Positions 35,225 to 40,335 of a stretch of DNA of 64,000 bases are shown piece after piece. Position 1 is the stretch's first letter; the number at the start of each line of letters is the position of its first letter. Where the stretch lies: NCBI GenBank assembly GCA_018806985.1, contig JADANN010000385.1, forward strand, positions 124,001 through 188,000, in the 5' to 3' direction. This stretch comes from Angiostrongylus vasorum. Lineage: Eukaryota; Nematoda; Chromadorea; Rhabditida; Metastrongylidae. The translations under genes were made by a program, and so were the position numbers. Under the pieces are notes generated by a model. That model ran no database searches. It saw only the letters and a list, made by a program, of their open reading frames with translations, and had not been told where the DNA came from.

Positions 35225-35690
35225 GCATATGCACACGGATATAGTATTTAAAGAGCCCTTTTATATAAATACAGACGAATTTCTGTCGATTTCTTCGCAA
35301 AGAGCGAAAAATTGGAGTTCAAAAGAGCTAAAAGTTCACATAAGTGATATTGCTCTCGGCAGAATTAGTGTGAAATTCGAAGGCTAGAACGTCGAAACTC
35401 AGAAACGAAGAAACTAGATAGGGCAGAGAGAGAAAGTAGACTTAGGTATACATTTATCCTACTTTTTAAGAGCCAACACTTTTCGGTGAGAAAACACAAG
35501 CCGTTAGCGCACACTCTAGCTTTATTACTTTATTACTGAGGCACTCATATGAAGTAAACAGAAAAGTGCTCAGCACATCCATACAAATCCTATGATTCAT
35601 ATCATAGTTTTCATTCGCCTTGTGTACATTACCGGTGGCCATAGATGCGATCTGTTTGGTTTCCAATTTTGTGTCTGAAGGCATTTCTAC
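1364..35690 (-). CDS. MRTF: Myocardin-related transcription factor (MRTF/MKL family), multi-exon gene
   Basis: Gene-level entry; exons are listed separately. I joined 30 exons by splice signals and codon phase from 35,690 to 10,406, giving about 1,094 codons, and four further in-phase exons bring it to about 1,188. Order from the N terminus, numbered from the ATG at 35,684: RPEL motifs at residues 27-46 and 72-91, basic segment about 150-180, Gln-rich block 204-221, SAP domain 256-290, Ser/Thr/Pro/Gln-rich region 290-640, Glu/Gln-rich coiled coil 645-800, acidic-hydrophobic segments near 895, 1006 and 1045. Known for the family: RPELs bind G-actin and hold the protein in the cytoplasm; basic and Gln-rich segments bind importin and SRF; SAP binds DNA; the leucine zipper dimerises; the C-terminal region activates transcription. 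Vertebrate members are about 930-1,090 residues, so the length fits. The true start and the 3' end are not fixed; the gene may continue beyond either annotated end. Confidence 0.88.
1713..1781 (-). CDS. In-phase downstream exon 33 (23 codons)
   Basis: Acceptor AGTTTAG, donor GGAG/GTATTT, 69 bp, phase 0 to 0 (HDGDVPPQVSTSYEDMCAPT). The opening resembles exon 32 (GDV) and exon 29 (DGDM-P). Gene assignment is inferred. Confidence 0.57.
2188..2259 (-). CDS. In-phase downstream exon 32 (24 codons)
   Basis: Acceptor CGCTTAG, donor CCAG/GTGCAT, 72 bp, phase 0 to 0 (NVGDVSTSPQEEQTELPVF). It is the same size and phase as exon 31, only about 130 bp away. Gene assignment is inferred. Confidence 0.57.
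2389..2460 (-). CDS. In-phase downstream exon 31 (24 codons)
   Basis: Acceptor TTATTCAG, consensus donor AAAA/GTGAGT, 72 bp, phase 0 to 0, reading SDEDSLNAVDNQSNSCRNDP. Acidic and Ser/Asn-rich like the MRTF C terminus. Assignment to MRTF is inferred from strand, phase and composition; it could belong to a separate gene. Confidence 0.58.
3249..3535 (+). repeat. Family A tRNA-derived SINE-like copy
   Basis: A tRNA-like head (GGCGCGTATGGGCGCATTGC ... GGAATCGATCCC, B-box-like) is followed by a body (CAGACTTGTCTGGGA ... CAGGTATGCATTCAACCACC) and a T-rich CTTTATCC end. Similar copies occur at 40,336, 57,268 and, inverted, 62,625 and 26,632. Confidence 0.75.
3540..5160. other. No gene seen
   Basis: AT-rich sequence inside the proposed 8-kb intron. 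Short ORFs on both strands lack splice context or recognisable motifs. Confidence 0.5.
5165..5632 (-). other. Unclassified open segments with splice-like borders
   Basis: Two nearby minus-strand open stretches. One spans about 5,337-5,630 after a TTCATCAG acceptor (ISGCQCRRVAVNGTDFLLIN). The other spans about 5,173-5,280 between TTTTCAG and GTC/GTGAGT (LMKNSHIAYDADRACSVLHL). Composition is protein-like but I recognise no family, and the phase does not fit MRTF exon 30. They could be a small nested gene, a decayed element or chance. Confidence 0.3.
6148..6744 (-). pseudogene. Unclassified coding-like remnant
   Basis: Two minus-strand ORFs (6,529-6,744 and 6,148-6,399) with balanced amino-acid composition (SSVLDTNNFKRYIKNFGLSS; STSFADIMLKKFNEIKKRIG) separated by a stop-rich gap. 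They may be pieces of an old retroelement or transposase, but no diagnostic catalytic motif is visible. Confidence 0.3.
7540..7890 (+). mobile_element. Mariner 3' fragment
   Basis: Frame-shifted remains of a mariner transposase C terminus: TDYHIFNNLDNF near 7,675-7,715 (third catalytic-Asp region DYH) and PEFYAKGISEFVSCTQKCGN near 7,790-7,850, followed by AAAGTTCATTCTGAGCTGAA as in the copy at 512-832. The 5' half is absent or unrecognisable. Confidence 0.68.
7900..9990. other. No gene seen
   Basis: AT-rich, with short ORFs only; no exon with matching splice phase or repeat family recognised. Confidence 0.45.
10148..10340 (+). repeat. Family D repeat, partial copy
   Basis: Shares its order of blocks (GGATTCCAGA, GAATTGACTCGACCAGCA, CCTCTAGAATCAGCCGAA) with 13,510-13,840 and 29,900-30,120. 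It lies just left of MRTF exon 30. Confidence 0.5.
10406..10474 (-). CDS. MRTF: MRTF exon 30 (symmetric 23-codon exon)
   Basis: Acceptor GGTTTTAG, donor TCAG/GTACGA, 69 bp, phase 0 to 0; reads RSTDPMCMQSHSEVGVGDQ. If unspliced, the frame ends six codons later, so this may be a last coding exon. An 8-kb gap separates it from the next in-phase exon. Confidence 0.65.
10697..10854 (-). CDS. MRTF: MRTF exon 29: acidic C-terminal segment
   Basis: Acceptor TTTCACAG, 158 bp to donor TGAT/GTGAGA. Contains GSEELADLLGEDWLDCADRS. If the donor is not used the frame runs eight more codons to a TAG, giving a natural alternative C terminus. Confidence 0.83.
10926..10992 (-). CDS. MRTF: MRTF exon 28: acidic-hydrophobic segment
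   Basis: Acceptor TTTTTAG, donor CAAG/GTGTCA, 67 bp. Reads YSQDIDDLMAVLRDDQ, which resembles the IDDLFDxLI-type motif of the C-terminal activation region in vertebrate MRTFs. Confidence 0.85.
11203..11352 (-). CDS. MRTF: MRTF exon 27
   Basis: Acceptor ATTTCAG, donor TCAG/GTGCCA, 150 bp, 50 codons (contains MEMEGSLIQNTNQPQEVVSH). The frame stays open about 210 bp further, so a longer exon is possible, but the chosen donor gives the phase needed by exon 28. Confidence 0.82.
11875..11955 (-). CDS. MRTF: MRTF exon 26
   Basis: Acceptor ACTTCAG, donor ACCA/GTATGT, 81 bp, 27 codons, Gln-rich (AEQSQQTMVICHQQWQQP). Symmetric, phase 0. Confidence 0.8.
12207..12315 (-). CDS. MRTF: MRTF exon 25: acidic-hydrophobic segment
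   Basis: Acceptor CGTTTAG, donor ACAG/GTAAAG, 109 bp. Reads SESVDMEEIFKSVLEDASRA, an amphipathic acidic motif of the type used in the MRTF transactivation region. Confidence 0.85.
12388..12476 (-). CDS. MRTF: MRTF exon 24
   Basis: 89 bp, donor ATAC/GTGAGT in phase 2. Contains VVIYDASGIQLNHDRIFVYQ. The only phase-compatible acceptor is the weak AGAAAG at 12,477-12,478; the stronger TATAG sites upstream give the wrong frame. The alternative is a single fused exon 12,388-12,755. Confidence 0.75.
12477..12638 (-). other. Intron 23 with open in-frame (TTCA)n
   Basis: 162 nt, divisible by three, with no stop in the frame of the flanking exons. On the coding strand the repeat would translate as a periodic Ile-His-Ser-Phe tetrapeptide because four-base units cycle through three frames with the same outcome. 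Confidence 0.7.
12519..12637. repeat. (TGAA)n / (TTCA)n microsatellite, ~30 units
   Basis: Uninterrupted tetranucleotide array of about 119 bp ending one base before the proposed exon 23 donor. Confidence 0.97.
12639..12755 (-). CDS. MRTF: MRTF exon 23
   Basis: Acceptor TTTACAG, donor ACAG/GTCATT, 117 bp, 39 codons, Ser/Gln/Asn-rich (ends in QQTNVVENDQQ). The donor abuts a (TTCA)n repeat, and the frame runs unbroken through that repeat into exon 24, so this may not be a true exon end. Confidence 0.82.
12821..12859 (-). CDS. MRTF: MRTF exon 22 (39-bp micro-exon)
   Basis: Acceptor GATTTAG, consensus donor CAAA/GTAAGT, 13 codons (AEQQQASSPDTDK), phase 0 to 0. Its small symmetric size suits alternative inclusion. 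Confidence 0.74.
13153..13212 (-). CDS. MRTF: MRTF exon 21
   Basis: Acceptor ATTGTAG, donor GAAT/GTGAGT, 60 bp, 20 codons (DPRTALLIVQLLRRYQLERN). Amphipathic; ends the coiled-coil region. Confidence 0.8.
13289..13393 (-). CDS. MRTF: MRTF exon 20: coiled-coil continuation
   Basis: Acceptor ATTTAG, donor ACAG/GTGAAG, 105 bp, exactly 35 codons; reads TTTEARLQEELHVEQAVQDI, helical in pattern. Confidence 0.86.
13510..13840 (+). repeat. Family D repeat copy
   Basis: Blocks GACCTGCCGCGAACCAACCA, GAAGATCTG and CCCCAAAATTCTAGTAAGAA occur in the same order at 24,540-24,790. It lies in the intron between exons 19 and 20. A tRNA-like head is possible but diverged. Confidence 0.55.
14989..15150 (-). CDS. 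MRTF: MRTF exon 19: coiled-coil continuation
   Basis: Acceptor GCTGTAG, donor TCAG/GTAAGC, 162 bp, exactly 54 codons. Gln/Arg/Glu-rich helix (ILLQQRIRERQRENATNRER, then a Gln/His-rich stretch). It extends the coiled coil beyond the usual short zipper. Confidence 0.88.
16350..16494 (-). CDS. MRTF: MRTF exon 18: leucine-zipper/coiled coil
   Basis: Acceptor TTTTCAG, donor ACAA/GTGAGT, 145 bp. It encodes a clear heptad-type helix (HEEMLRAQQKKIEMLLEEL, then KSQAHLKREQQLIL), corresponding to the dimerising leucine zipper after SAP in MRTFs. Confidence 0.92.
16573..16710 (-). CDS. MRTF: MRTF exon 17: acidic, Ser-rich
   Basis: Acceptor TTCACAG, donor CGAT/GTGCGT, 138 bp. It includes TADLAGDSPHMPNSGQSETV and TIENPITFDDPSS. 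It lies just before the coiled coil. An alternative donor four bases downstream would break the phase to exon 18. Confidence 0.82.
16776..16834 (-). CDS. MRTF: MRTF exon 16
   Basis: Acceptor GTTCCAG, donor CTTG/GTAATT, 59 bp, phase 0 to 2 (NSYQTAVAQNGLACEGMNP). The phase-2 end is exactly what exon 17 needs. Confidence 0.76.
17022..17402 (+). repeat. Family C repeat copy
   Basis: Begins ATTTACCGCCTCAACGTGGC and ends CATCCAAGTATCCAAGTGAG. Related copies are at 25,022, 33,828, 59,612 (+) and 48,055, 59,911 (-). It includes a TGGTATCAAACCGGTC block that may be a degenerate B box in reverse. It lies in the MRTF intron upstream of exon 16. Confidence 0.75.
17410..20290. other. Large MRTF intron, no exon seen apart from repeats
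   Basis: Holds one Family B repeat (19,025-19,262) and plus-strand ORFs at 17,578-17,994 (138 codons) and 19,315-19,674 (119 codons). I recognise neither, and neither has splice or motif support. Confidence 0.45.
19025..19262 (+). repeat. Family B tRNA-derived SINE-like copy
   Basis: The head TGGTGTGGTGGTGAACGCGT (A-box-like) is followed about 40 bp later by GCGTTCGTTCCCCACCGCAG (B-box-like), then TTTTGCAAATATCTCAGCAA and an A-rich tail after GGCAGAAAATAAAA. Similar copies lie at 23,455 and 23,712. Confidence 0.78.
20296..20408 (-). CDS. MRTF: MRTF exon 15
   Basis: Acceptor TTTACAG, donor ACCA/GTATGC, 113 bp, ending in phase 0. Ser/Thr/Pro-rich (contains GPLIVSFQPTTTGYHTSPQN). Confidence 0.78.
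20479..20538 (-). CDS. MRTF: MRTF exon 14
   Basis: Acceptor CATGTAG, donor ATAA/GTAGGT, 60 bp, phase 1 to 1; reads APQTSLASSKPSIANIVEI. Skipping it would preserve the frame. Confidence 0.74.
20622..20688 (-). CDS. MRTF: MRTF exon 13
   Basis: Acceptor TTTTCAG, donor GCAG/GTGAGG, 67 bp, phase 0 to 1 (FTVAPSTDRVQNKNAPIVM). Only about 120 bp of intron separates it from exon 12. Confidence 0.8.
20809..21067 (-). CDS. MRTF: MRTF exon 12: Gln/Thr-rich
   Basis: Acceptor CATCTAG, donor GCAG/GTGAGG, 259 bp, the largest exon found. It is rich in Gln, Thr and Pro (for example IQQRVAHILPLQQGPLLA), as is usual for the low-complexity central part of MRTFs. Confidence 0.86.
21134..21216 (-). CDS. MRTF: MRTF exon 11
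   Basis: Acceptor GTTACAG, 83 bp, consensus donor CATA/GTAAGT. It contains LTDSKGTPVGVASVQYIPGA. Reading on without splicing meets a stop one codon later, which supports the donor. Confidence 0.84.
22197..22316. repeat. (CA)n and (CGCA)n microsatellite
   Basis: A long (AC)n run flanked by ACATAC variants and then (GCAC)n, within an MRTF intron. It sits about 95 bp upstream of a hammerhead-like motif. Confidence 0.97.
22413..22450 (+). ncRNA. Hammerhead-ribozyme-like motif
   Basis: GGCT then CTGAAGA, a 13-base hairpin segment, GAAAC, GTC, AGCT. This is the order of a type I hammerhead core (CUGANGA, helix II, GAAA, short helix III, cleavage triplet GUC). Helix I can pair GGCU with AGCU. Helix II is imperfect. 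It is probably part of a retroelement terminal repeat. Confidence 0.4.
23183..23252 (-). CDS. MRTF: MRTF exon 10
   Basis: Acceptor ATTTCAG, donor TCAG/GTTGGT, 70 bp. It reads STVGISDYLGRPVVLQLSP in the frame set by exon 9 and ends in phase 0. No domain is recognised. Confidence 0.82.
23455..23645 (+). repeat. Family B tRNA-derived SINE-like copy
   Basis: CATGGTGTGGTGGTGAACGC, CGTACGTTCCCCACAGCAG, TTTTGCAAATATCTC and an A-rich tail. It is followed within 70 bp by another copy in the same orientation. Confidence 0.8.
23712..23960 (+). repeat. Family B tRNA-derived SINE-like copy
   Basis: Begins with the GGGTGATTGCTGATGGCA leader also seen at 19,035, then the A- and B-box-like blocks and a GGCAGCAAATAAAAAAAT tail. 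It lies in the intron upstream of exon 10, ending about 70 bp before exon 9. Confidence 0.8.
24033..24090 (-). CDS. MRTF: MRTF exon 9
   Basis: Acceptor TTTTTCAG, donor TAAG/GTTGGT, 58 bp. Only one of three frames is open, and it is the one dictated by exon 8 (AQCQLKAPAQVAECPTEQI). Linker sequence with no domain. Confidence 0.82.
24152..24346 (-). CDS. MRTF: MRTF exon 8: second half of SAP domain, Ser/Pro/Thr-rich tail
   Basis: Acceptor GTTTTAG, donor GCTG/GTATTA, 195 bp. Its first codon completes the Gly of the SAP turn, and GAKPQLLERLRPFEKAIL is the second SAP helix; animal MRTFs have the near-identical LIERLRPF. A Ser/Thr/Pro/Gln-rich linker follows. The frame stays open past the donor, but only this donor matches exon 9. 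Confidence 0.93.
24540..24790 (+). repeat. Family D repeat copy
   Basis: Starts with GTCGGTTCGATCCTGCC, a good pol III B-box match, and shares the GAAGATCTG ... CCCAAAATTC blocks with 13,510-13,840. Probably another tRNA-derived SINE-like family. Confidence 0.6.
25022..25318 (+). repeat. Family C repeat copy
   Basis: Starts CTAACGGTTTACCGCCTTAT and ends CCATCCAAGTATCCAGATGG; internal deletions relative to 33,828-34,213. Intronic. Confidence 0.72.
25416..25490 (-). other. tRNA-like sequence (pol III head)
   Basis: On the minus strand TGTGGTACAATGAGGCG (A-box-like) precedes GCAGGTTCGATTCATGC (good B box) at tRNA-like spacing. A full cloverleaf and acceptor stem are not evident, so this is more likely a tRNA pseudogene or SINE head than a tRNA gene. 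Confidence 0.45.
26632..26735 (-). repeat. Family A copy, internally deleted
   Basis: GCTCAGCGTTGATCAAACCC and the final tRNA-like block CTTCTAACCACTGC are present, but the middle of the element is missing compared with 62,625-62,885. Confidence 0.55.
27086..27326 (-). CDS. MRTF: MRTF exon 7: Gln-rich block and first half of SAP domain
   Basis: Acceptor CAATCAG, donor TCAG/GTATTG, 241 bp. It begins with NSYELLLQQQKLFLQWQ, closely resembling the SSYxxxLQQQQLFLQLQ Gln-rich segment of vertebrate MRTFs. It ends with LSDYKVQELKNECKKRQLPV, the first helix and turn of a SAP DNA-binding domain. The intron interrupts the SAP domain after Val-Ser, in phase 1. Confidence 0.94.
27553..27672 (-). CDS. 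MRTF: MRTF exon 6: basic then acidic linker
   Basis: Acceptor TTTGCAG, donor GAAGAG/GTATAG, 120 bp, exactly 40 codons. It reads KSTPYKQCDPLPLRAKTK and then an acidic stretch around SREDDEV. Position and composition match the B1-like basic segment before the Gln-rich block of MRTFs. Confidence 0.88.
27880..27962 (-). CDS. MRTF: MRTF exon 5: start of basic region
   Basis: Acceptor AGTTTCAG, donor AAAA/GTTTGT, 83 bp, phase 1 to 0. It ends in SNKGLIRK, which with exon 6 (KSTPYKQ) forms a Lys/Arg cluster where the family has its SRF-binding and importin-binding basic region. Without this exon, exons 4 and 6 would not be in phase, which supports it. Confidence 0.85.
28280..29540 (-). mobile_element. 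Mariner transposon (bandit-like), near full length, inactive
   Basis: About 1.26 kb. The left end TTAGGTTCTTCAGAAACAAA (28,281) is imperfectly repeated inverted as ATTTATTTCTGAAGAG near 29,521. The transposase on the minus strand has a helix-turn-helix N terminus (29,340 down; LFRKFRSGDFDLEDKEGD), WVPHEL, then TCGENG where the family has the first catalytic Asp, HDNIRPHVA with the second Asp, and SDLSPTDYHFFKHLDNFL with the third in D34D-type spacing. The frame is broken into at least three pieces. It resembles the hookworm mariner 'bandit' as I remember it. It lies in the MRTF intron between exons 4 and 5. Confidence 0.88.
28783..29340 (-). pseudogene. Mariner transposase, N-terminal open segment
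   Basis: ATG at 29,340; 185 codons, of which roughly the first 135 are transposase-like (DNA-binding HTH region, then WVPHELNENLKKNRR) before a frameshift near 28,930. The remaining catalytic segments continue in other frames (28,700-28,900, 28,421-28,687, 28,357-28,440). Not translated into a functional enzyme. Confidence 0.85.
29900..30120 (+). repeat. Family D repeat copy, diverged
   Basis: GGATGGCCCAACCAACCCTA, GCAGGTTCGACCTCTCC (B-box-like), ACCAAACTTGTCTGGAAC and GCCGGATTCCAGAGGCC. Shares blocks with both Family D and the Family A body, so the assignment is uncertain. Confidence 0.45.
31151..31228 (-). CDS. MRTF: MRTF exon 4
   Basis: Acceptor TTTTCAG, donor CACAG/GTTTTT, 78 bp. Spliced to exon 3 it reads EEGRVLFQPTSEYVEKKESE, resembling the GQV-aromatic-P segment just after RPEL3 in vertebrate MRTFs. 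It ends in phase 1. Confidence 0.86.
31550..33440. other. MRTF intron, no exon seen
   Basis: AT-rich sequence between exons 4 and 3; no phase-compatible exon or clear repeat family found. Confidence 0.45.
33528..33689 (-). CDS. MRTF: MRTF exon 3: second RPEL motif
   Basis: Acceptor TTTAAG, donor GAAG/GTGAAC, 162 bp. It contains a canonical RPEL (LSRKLESRPGPLELVTRKIL) preceded by an Arg-rich helix, very close to the third RPEL of animal MRTFs (RPGPxELVxxxIL). The following 'ADADLEQAIE' matches the conserved tail after RPEL3. The frame stays open past the donor to 33,445, but only the GAAG/GT donor gives a phase matching the next exon. Confidence 0.94.
33828..34213 (+). repeat. Family C repeat, best full-length copy
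   Basis: About 385 bp from CCAACGGTTTATCACTTCAT to CCATCCAAGTATCCAAGTAA with a (GTAA)n tail. Inserted in the intron between the two RPEL exons. The tetranucleotide tail suggests LINE-driven retroposition. Confidence 0.8.
34872..34964 (-). CDS. MRTF: MRTF exon 2: first RPEL motif
   Basis: Acceptor TTGTTTCAG, donor CTG/GTAGGT, 93 bp, phase 1 to 1. It encodes an RPEL-type actin-binding motif: the segment LRKKIEQRPSRERLLNQHIL shows the leading basic helix, the RP pair and the Leu/Ile-Leu ending. The residue that is Glu in the RPxxxEL signature is Arg here. The family function is binding of G-actin in its hydrophobic cleft. The exon joins in phase to the next RPEL exon. Confidence 0.93.
35195..35224. 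repeat. (AT)n microsatellite
   Basis: About 30 bp of alternating AT in the intron between exons 1 and 2. Confidence 0.95.
35633..35690 (-). CDS. MRTF: MRTF exon 1: probable N terminus
   Basis: TCATAG acceptor or trans-splice site, then GTAGAA and ATG at 35,684. The peptide MPSDTKLETKQIASMAT follows, with donor ACCG/GTAATG in phase 1 that completes a Gly codon with the RPEL exon. The short leader before ATG would suit nematode spliced-leader addition, which makes this a plausible start. The frame is also open upstream to the acceptor, so it may instead be an internal exon. Confidence 0.65.
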
Positions 35691-35999
35691 CTATGAGTAA
35701 AGGTGACAATCAATAAGCAGAGGAACAGCTGATCGACATTTTTGAGATTTTCAAATGCTGTCATTCACTTTTCCAGACAGTACTGAACTCAATGTCATTC
35801 TCCATGTTCTCTGAACATTACAAACATTACACATGCACAAATCTCTTCAATTTTGACTTGCAAAGAAGATTTCTGAAAGAGCTCATACGATAGGTTTTAA
35901 AGCTTTGGTGTCCTGAAATTGTTAGGCGGCTTCCTCAACATATCTGAACGCCGCGTCTATTGCTTTCATCTTCTTCTTCGTTTATACTGTTCTTCTTTT

Positions 36000-36412
36000 A
36001 TTTCGTTTAACACATAAAACTCAAGGTGCACTGCAGACAACGTACCTGTTGTCAAAATAATAGTCGCTATAAACTTTAAAGCAAGACATCTCAACCCATA
36101 CTAAACGCTATTAGTGACTTTAAAAAATAGTTAGAACCTACCGATCTCTACCTACAAGATGGAGTATTGATCTTTTTGCAGTCTACAACCTATATTTCTT
36201 CCAAAGTATTGCTTCAAAGCTTATATTCGAACATGAAAGCAAATGAAGAAGCACGGTTTAGCCCAGTGGTACACGATGATGCCTTCCAATGTATCGCTGG
36301 TGTTCTTGGAATTCATGTTTCCTTTGCAAGTTCAAAAAAATTTGAACTTCTCTTATTTTTTTTTCTGGGAGCTCTAATTCAAACATGTTCAAAGTTGGAA
36401 GGGCAATGATTG

Positions 36413-36470
<58 letters not shown>

Positions 36471-38030
36471 TAGGGCGATAGAACAAGGTTTTCTAGTCAT
36501 ACAGAAATCACTATCAGCTATCGGAACGCCAGCTTCGGGTGTTGCTTGTTAATGTGGTTATCGACCTAGCACATTTAAGGTGAAATTAGATACTTCAATG
36601 CTAAGTATTAGTATGTCGATCAGACTCCAGCATTTCCACCCAATTCATTGCCCTGGTACTGGCATCCGGTTAGTGTGTGTTTGGCTACGGCATGACGAAT
36701 TGTGCTCACTTTCCTTCACGGTCTTTTACCTTGTAGTGCTATATGATTTCCTGCGTATTTAGTTACTACGATCACTGTAGCCGTAGTAGGAAGACATCTT
36801 CATGAACTGATTTCAGATTAGGTCGAGTTTTGCTTAGATAATACTCTCGTAGGAGCCGGATTTAAAAAATACAAAGATGTAGTAATATAGCATTTTCAAC
36901 CAAACACTTTGTTTTGCTTCTAGGGAATGACAACAACGTCGTTGTGCATCCCATCAATGAGATCTTTTGTTTAGAACGGTACTGTTTCTCATTGAAAGTG
37001 AGTTGTCGTAGAATCCATTTACTGTGGACAAGACTGCAGCAGAACAGATTCATTCTCGTTAAGCCTTCCTTTTCCGAGCTTCTACAACTAACATTCTTAC
37101 TTTATGGCTTTTCTTAAGGTTGAACCAAAGTCATCACGAATTTGCAGGACTATTCACTGCGATCATCATTCTTTCAGCTCACTGTAGAATGCTTCATGCT
37201 CGCAGTCGTCAGCTGCAGGTGTTGGTAAATAGCAGAAATGCTTTTACCGTTTTTTGGCTTGGAAGCTGGAGACGGAGAAAAGCTAGGTAAGATGAAAAGA
37301 TCATATGTAAGTCAACATGAAGGGCAGCACACGAATGTACAACTAAGGTGACGCCACCGACATTTCGTGACGTTATCTTCTCAGTGAAGATAGTAAGAGT
37401 AACGTCATTCCATTAGGACTTGCCCGTAATGCCATTTGCCGTCTATCGGAATGAAAATGATCAGTTCAAGCTTAATGCATGCCAGCTTTCCGTCCAGGTT
37501 GCGTGCATGTGTAATTGTAGATAGTAGGTTCAACAACTTATGGGCCTCTGCAAACTAAAATCTTTAGGTAAAATATCGCGTTTATTAGATGCATTCTATG
37601 TAAACATACGGAATTATGTCCTATTTTCAGCACGATAGTAGCACCCGTTGAAAAACAATAATGATTAGGCCTGCTCTGATTGGGACTTATGGAATGATTA
37701 CCGGATGAAATCGCTTCAACAAGAAACCAGATAAAATGAATGGTTTTTGGGTCATTGTTGACTCTGAAAAATGAGAACATCCACCTATATTATCAAATAA
37801 GACGAAAGCAAAGAAATTACGTGAGGTGATAATCGCACTGAACTATAAGTAAAGATGTTTTTCAGCTCAATGATGATTGACGTCGTGAAACTATTAGAAT
37901 GGCATAAATTCATGTGGCATTTGTGAGCGTCATGAAATTAAAAATGTTTATGAAGGTTAAGGTTCAGCTGTTCTCCTACGAAAACCTCAACAAAACCCAA
38001 ATGAATCATACTGTCACTCTCCTGGTCTAA
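36000..38030. other. Upstream of MRTF exon 1, no firm gene
   Basis: Contains an (AT)n tract (36,413-36,467), a tRNA-like block near 36,260 (TTTAGCCCAGTGGTACA) and a weak exon-like stretch at 37,702-37,763. Nothing else supportable. Confidence 0.4.
36413..36467. repeat. (AT)n microsatellite
   Basis: About 55 bp of uninterrupted AT. Confidence 0.96.
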
Positions 38031-38075
38031 AATATGCATTTTACAGCTTTTTTTGGTTTTCTGTTGAATCAACCT

Positions 38076-38199
<124 letters not shown>

Positions 38200-38698
38200 A
38201 GAAAGAGAATCAGAGAGACACTAATAATACAGTTTGTTATTACGTCAGAAATATAATTTCACGACGAGAAAGGGATGCTCATGAACATTACATTCGTTGT
38301 TACAAATATAAGAACAAAATTTCAAAGTACAGCAAGATTTCCGTTAAAAGCATCCGGGAAGCTTCGCAAAACATGTAGATGTTCTGAACTCGTTCTCCAA
38401 CCATGATACATCGGTCACACATATGTGACAGAACCGCATAGCTTGTTCTTTGTGTATTTAATATAAGCGCTGCAATTAGGATTGTTAAATGTCCATTATC
38501 CAAGGAATTTCTCTTGTTTCTATGAAAGACTAAAAAATACTCTAAAGCAATTAGAACACAAATTCGTCTTCCCTCTTAGGATCCACTTCAGACTCTCTTC
38601 GTGTTAGTTAAAAAACTCTGTAGTGCCATTATTACCAAGCTATTTAAACTCATAAATATAATTGTTTTCAAGAGTAACGAAAACCACTGGAAATCCTA

Positions 38699-38801
38699 AA
38701 ATGAAAGAGTGGCATAGAGGTGCTTCAAGATGAATTCTATACACAGTTAAAATGAAAGAGTGGCATAGAGGTGCTTCAAGATGAATTCTATACACAGTTA
38801 A
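38699..38801 (+). repeat. Perfect 51-bp tandem duplication
   Basis: Two identical units beginning AAATGAAAGAGTGGCATAGA and ending CTATACACAGTTA, immediately adjacent. No mismatch seen, so recent or an assembly artefact. Confidence 0.95.
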
Positions 38802-38809
38802 CACCACAT

Positions 38810-40330
38810 AACGGTGATTTTATGCAGTGAGAACACCGACTGGATAAGCAACGAGGTGTGAAGAGGAAAGACTAAGCAAAAAGTCGAAATTCTCAGTGTG
38901 ATTCGTAATTTAGGGAAAACACCAGACGAAAAACCAACACTACACGAGGTGTGGTTGATCAAAGATGAGATGCGTGCTCGATAGAGGCATGCGAAGCGAC
39001 ATGATACCGATGTGTAAAGCTGTGCTGTGCAGGGGACCATATGGCCCGAAACGGGAACTGCCGAGGACGTCTAAAACGAACTTCTTCCGCGAAGACACTT
39101 TTTGCTGCGTTCACATTTATCATGCTAGATGTCTCTCGCTCTCGTCTTTACCAATTCTTCGAATGTTTCCGTTGAATTTCGATTCTACTGCATATTAATC
39201 TTACTGGCCGTCGCTCACCGATGTCAGCTGTGGATGACGCCGAAACCATTCATTTGAGCGTGATGTGTAGCGGTTTGTCGTTCACCGACCTCTCATACTA
39301 TACCTACAGTTCTCACTATTTATCTTACATCCAAAATTGCCCCACAACTGTCACAAAATTCCACTTTATTTACTTCTGAAAAAGATTAGTAACCACATTC
39401 CCTCCATCACTTAACCTATCATGATGAATATTAAACAATCCACTCATTCTTCTTCAATCCAATTAGTTCCAAACAAAATTCTGCCTCCCACCTAGACGTC
39501 AACCACTCAGGAATTTTTTATTAAACATACGGAGATGAGTCACTGACTGGAAATGATGTCAAATTGAAACAAAAGTGACAAATGATTTTATAAGAAACTC
39601 AAGAATGCTACTCATCCGACTACGCTATGATATCATAAAAGAAATATGGATAATCGAACTGTCAACATCGATTACATGCAAAACGCGTATTTTGTTGATT
39701 TACGATGAATTGCGTAGGAAATTCGGCATCGATGAGTTCGCAAACAGCTAGAATGATTTTAAGAAGTCTAAAGCATAAGATACGTAAGTAGTAGGATATG
39801 AAGCCTTTTTTTCATTCTCTTCATCTTTCAGAAAAACATTATTTCGTTATCTACTACCTAATTATGCTATCTGAATGCATATCATGTCATATTTTCGTTC
39901 AAGAAAATAGTTAACAAAAAAAGCCGATGTGTCTACAATTTTCATACTGCCGTCACCATCACCAACAACAAAACAATTTAAAAATTATTTCGAGTACACA
40001 TAATAAGATATAAACACCGTTCTGTACTTACCAGCTCAGCAATACTTTGTCTGCTTCACAACCCACGCTATGACCTATGATGACAGAACAAGTCAGGGTG
40101 TCAGTGAGATGTTTGTGCTAAGCAATTCCTAGCCAAATATCCGATAAAAAGCGTAAACAAGACTCGGATGATATAGCATGGTGGGAGAAGAAATTAGTAG
40201 TCATTATAAATAGAGTATTAAGAACAGTATTTGTGACAGTAACAATATTTGTGAGATTGTCTAACTAACAGAATAAGGAGAGATTACTAACTGTAATATA
40301 TCAGTATTCGAGTAATGCCCAAGAATTTTA
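38810..40330. other. No gene seen
   Basis: AT-rich, stop-rich on both strands; no repeat family recognised. Confidence 0.45.
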
Positions 40331-40335
40331 TGAGC

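Noticed and set aside
37702..37763. Possible MRTF exon between 45.9 kb and exon 1
   Set aside because: Acceptor and donor exist and phase could fit, but the peptide is short, hydrophobic and not compelling; kept only as a remark.
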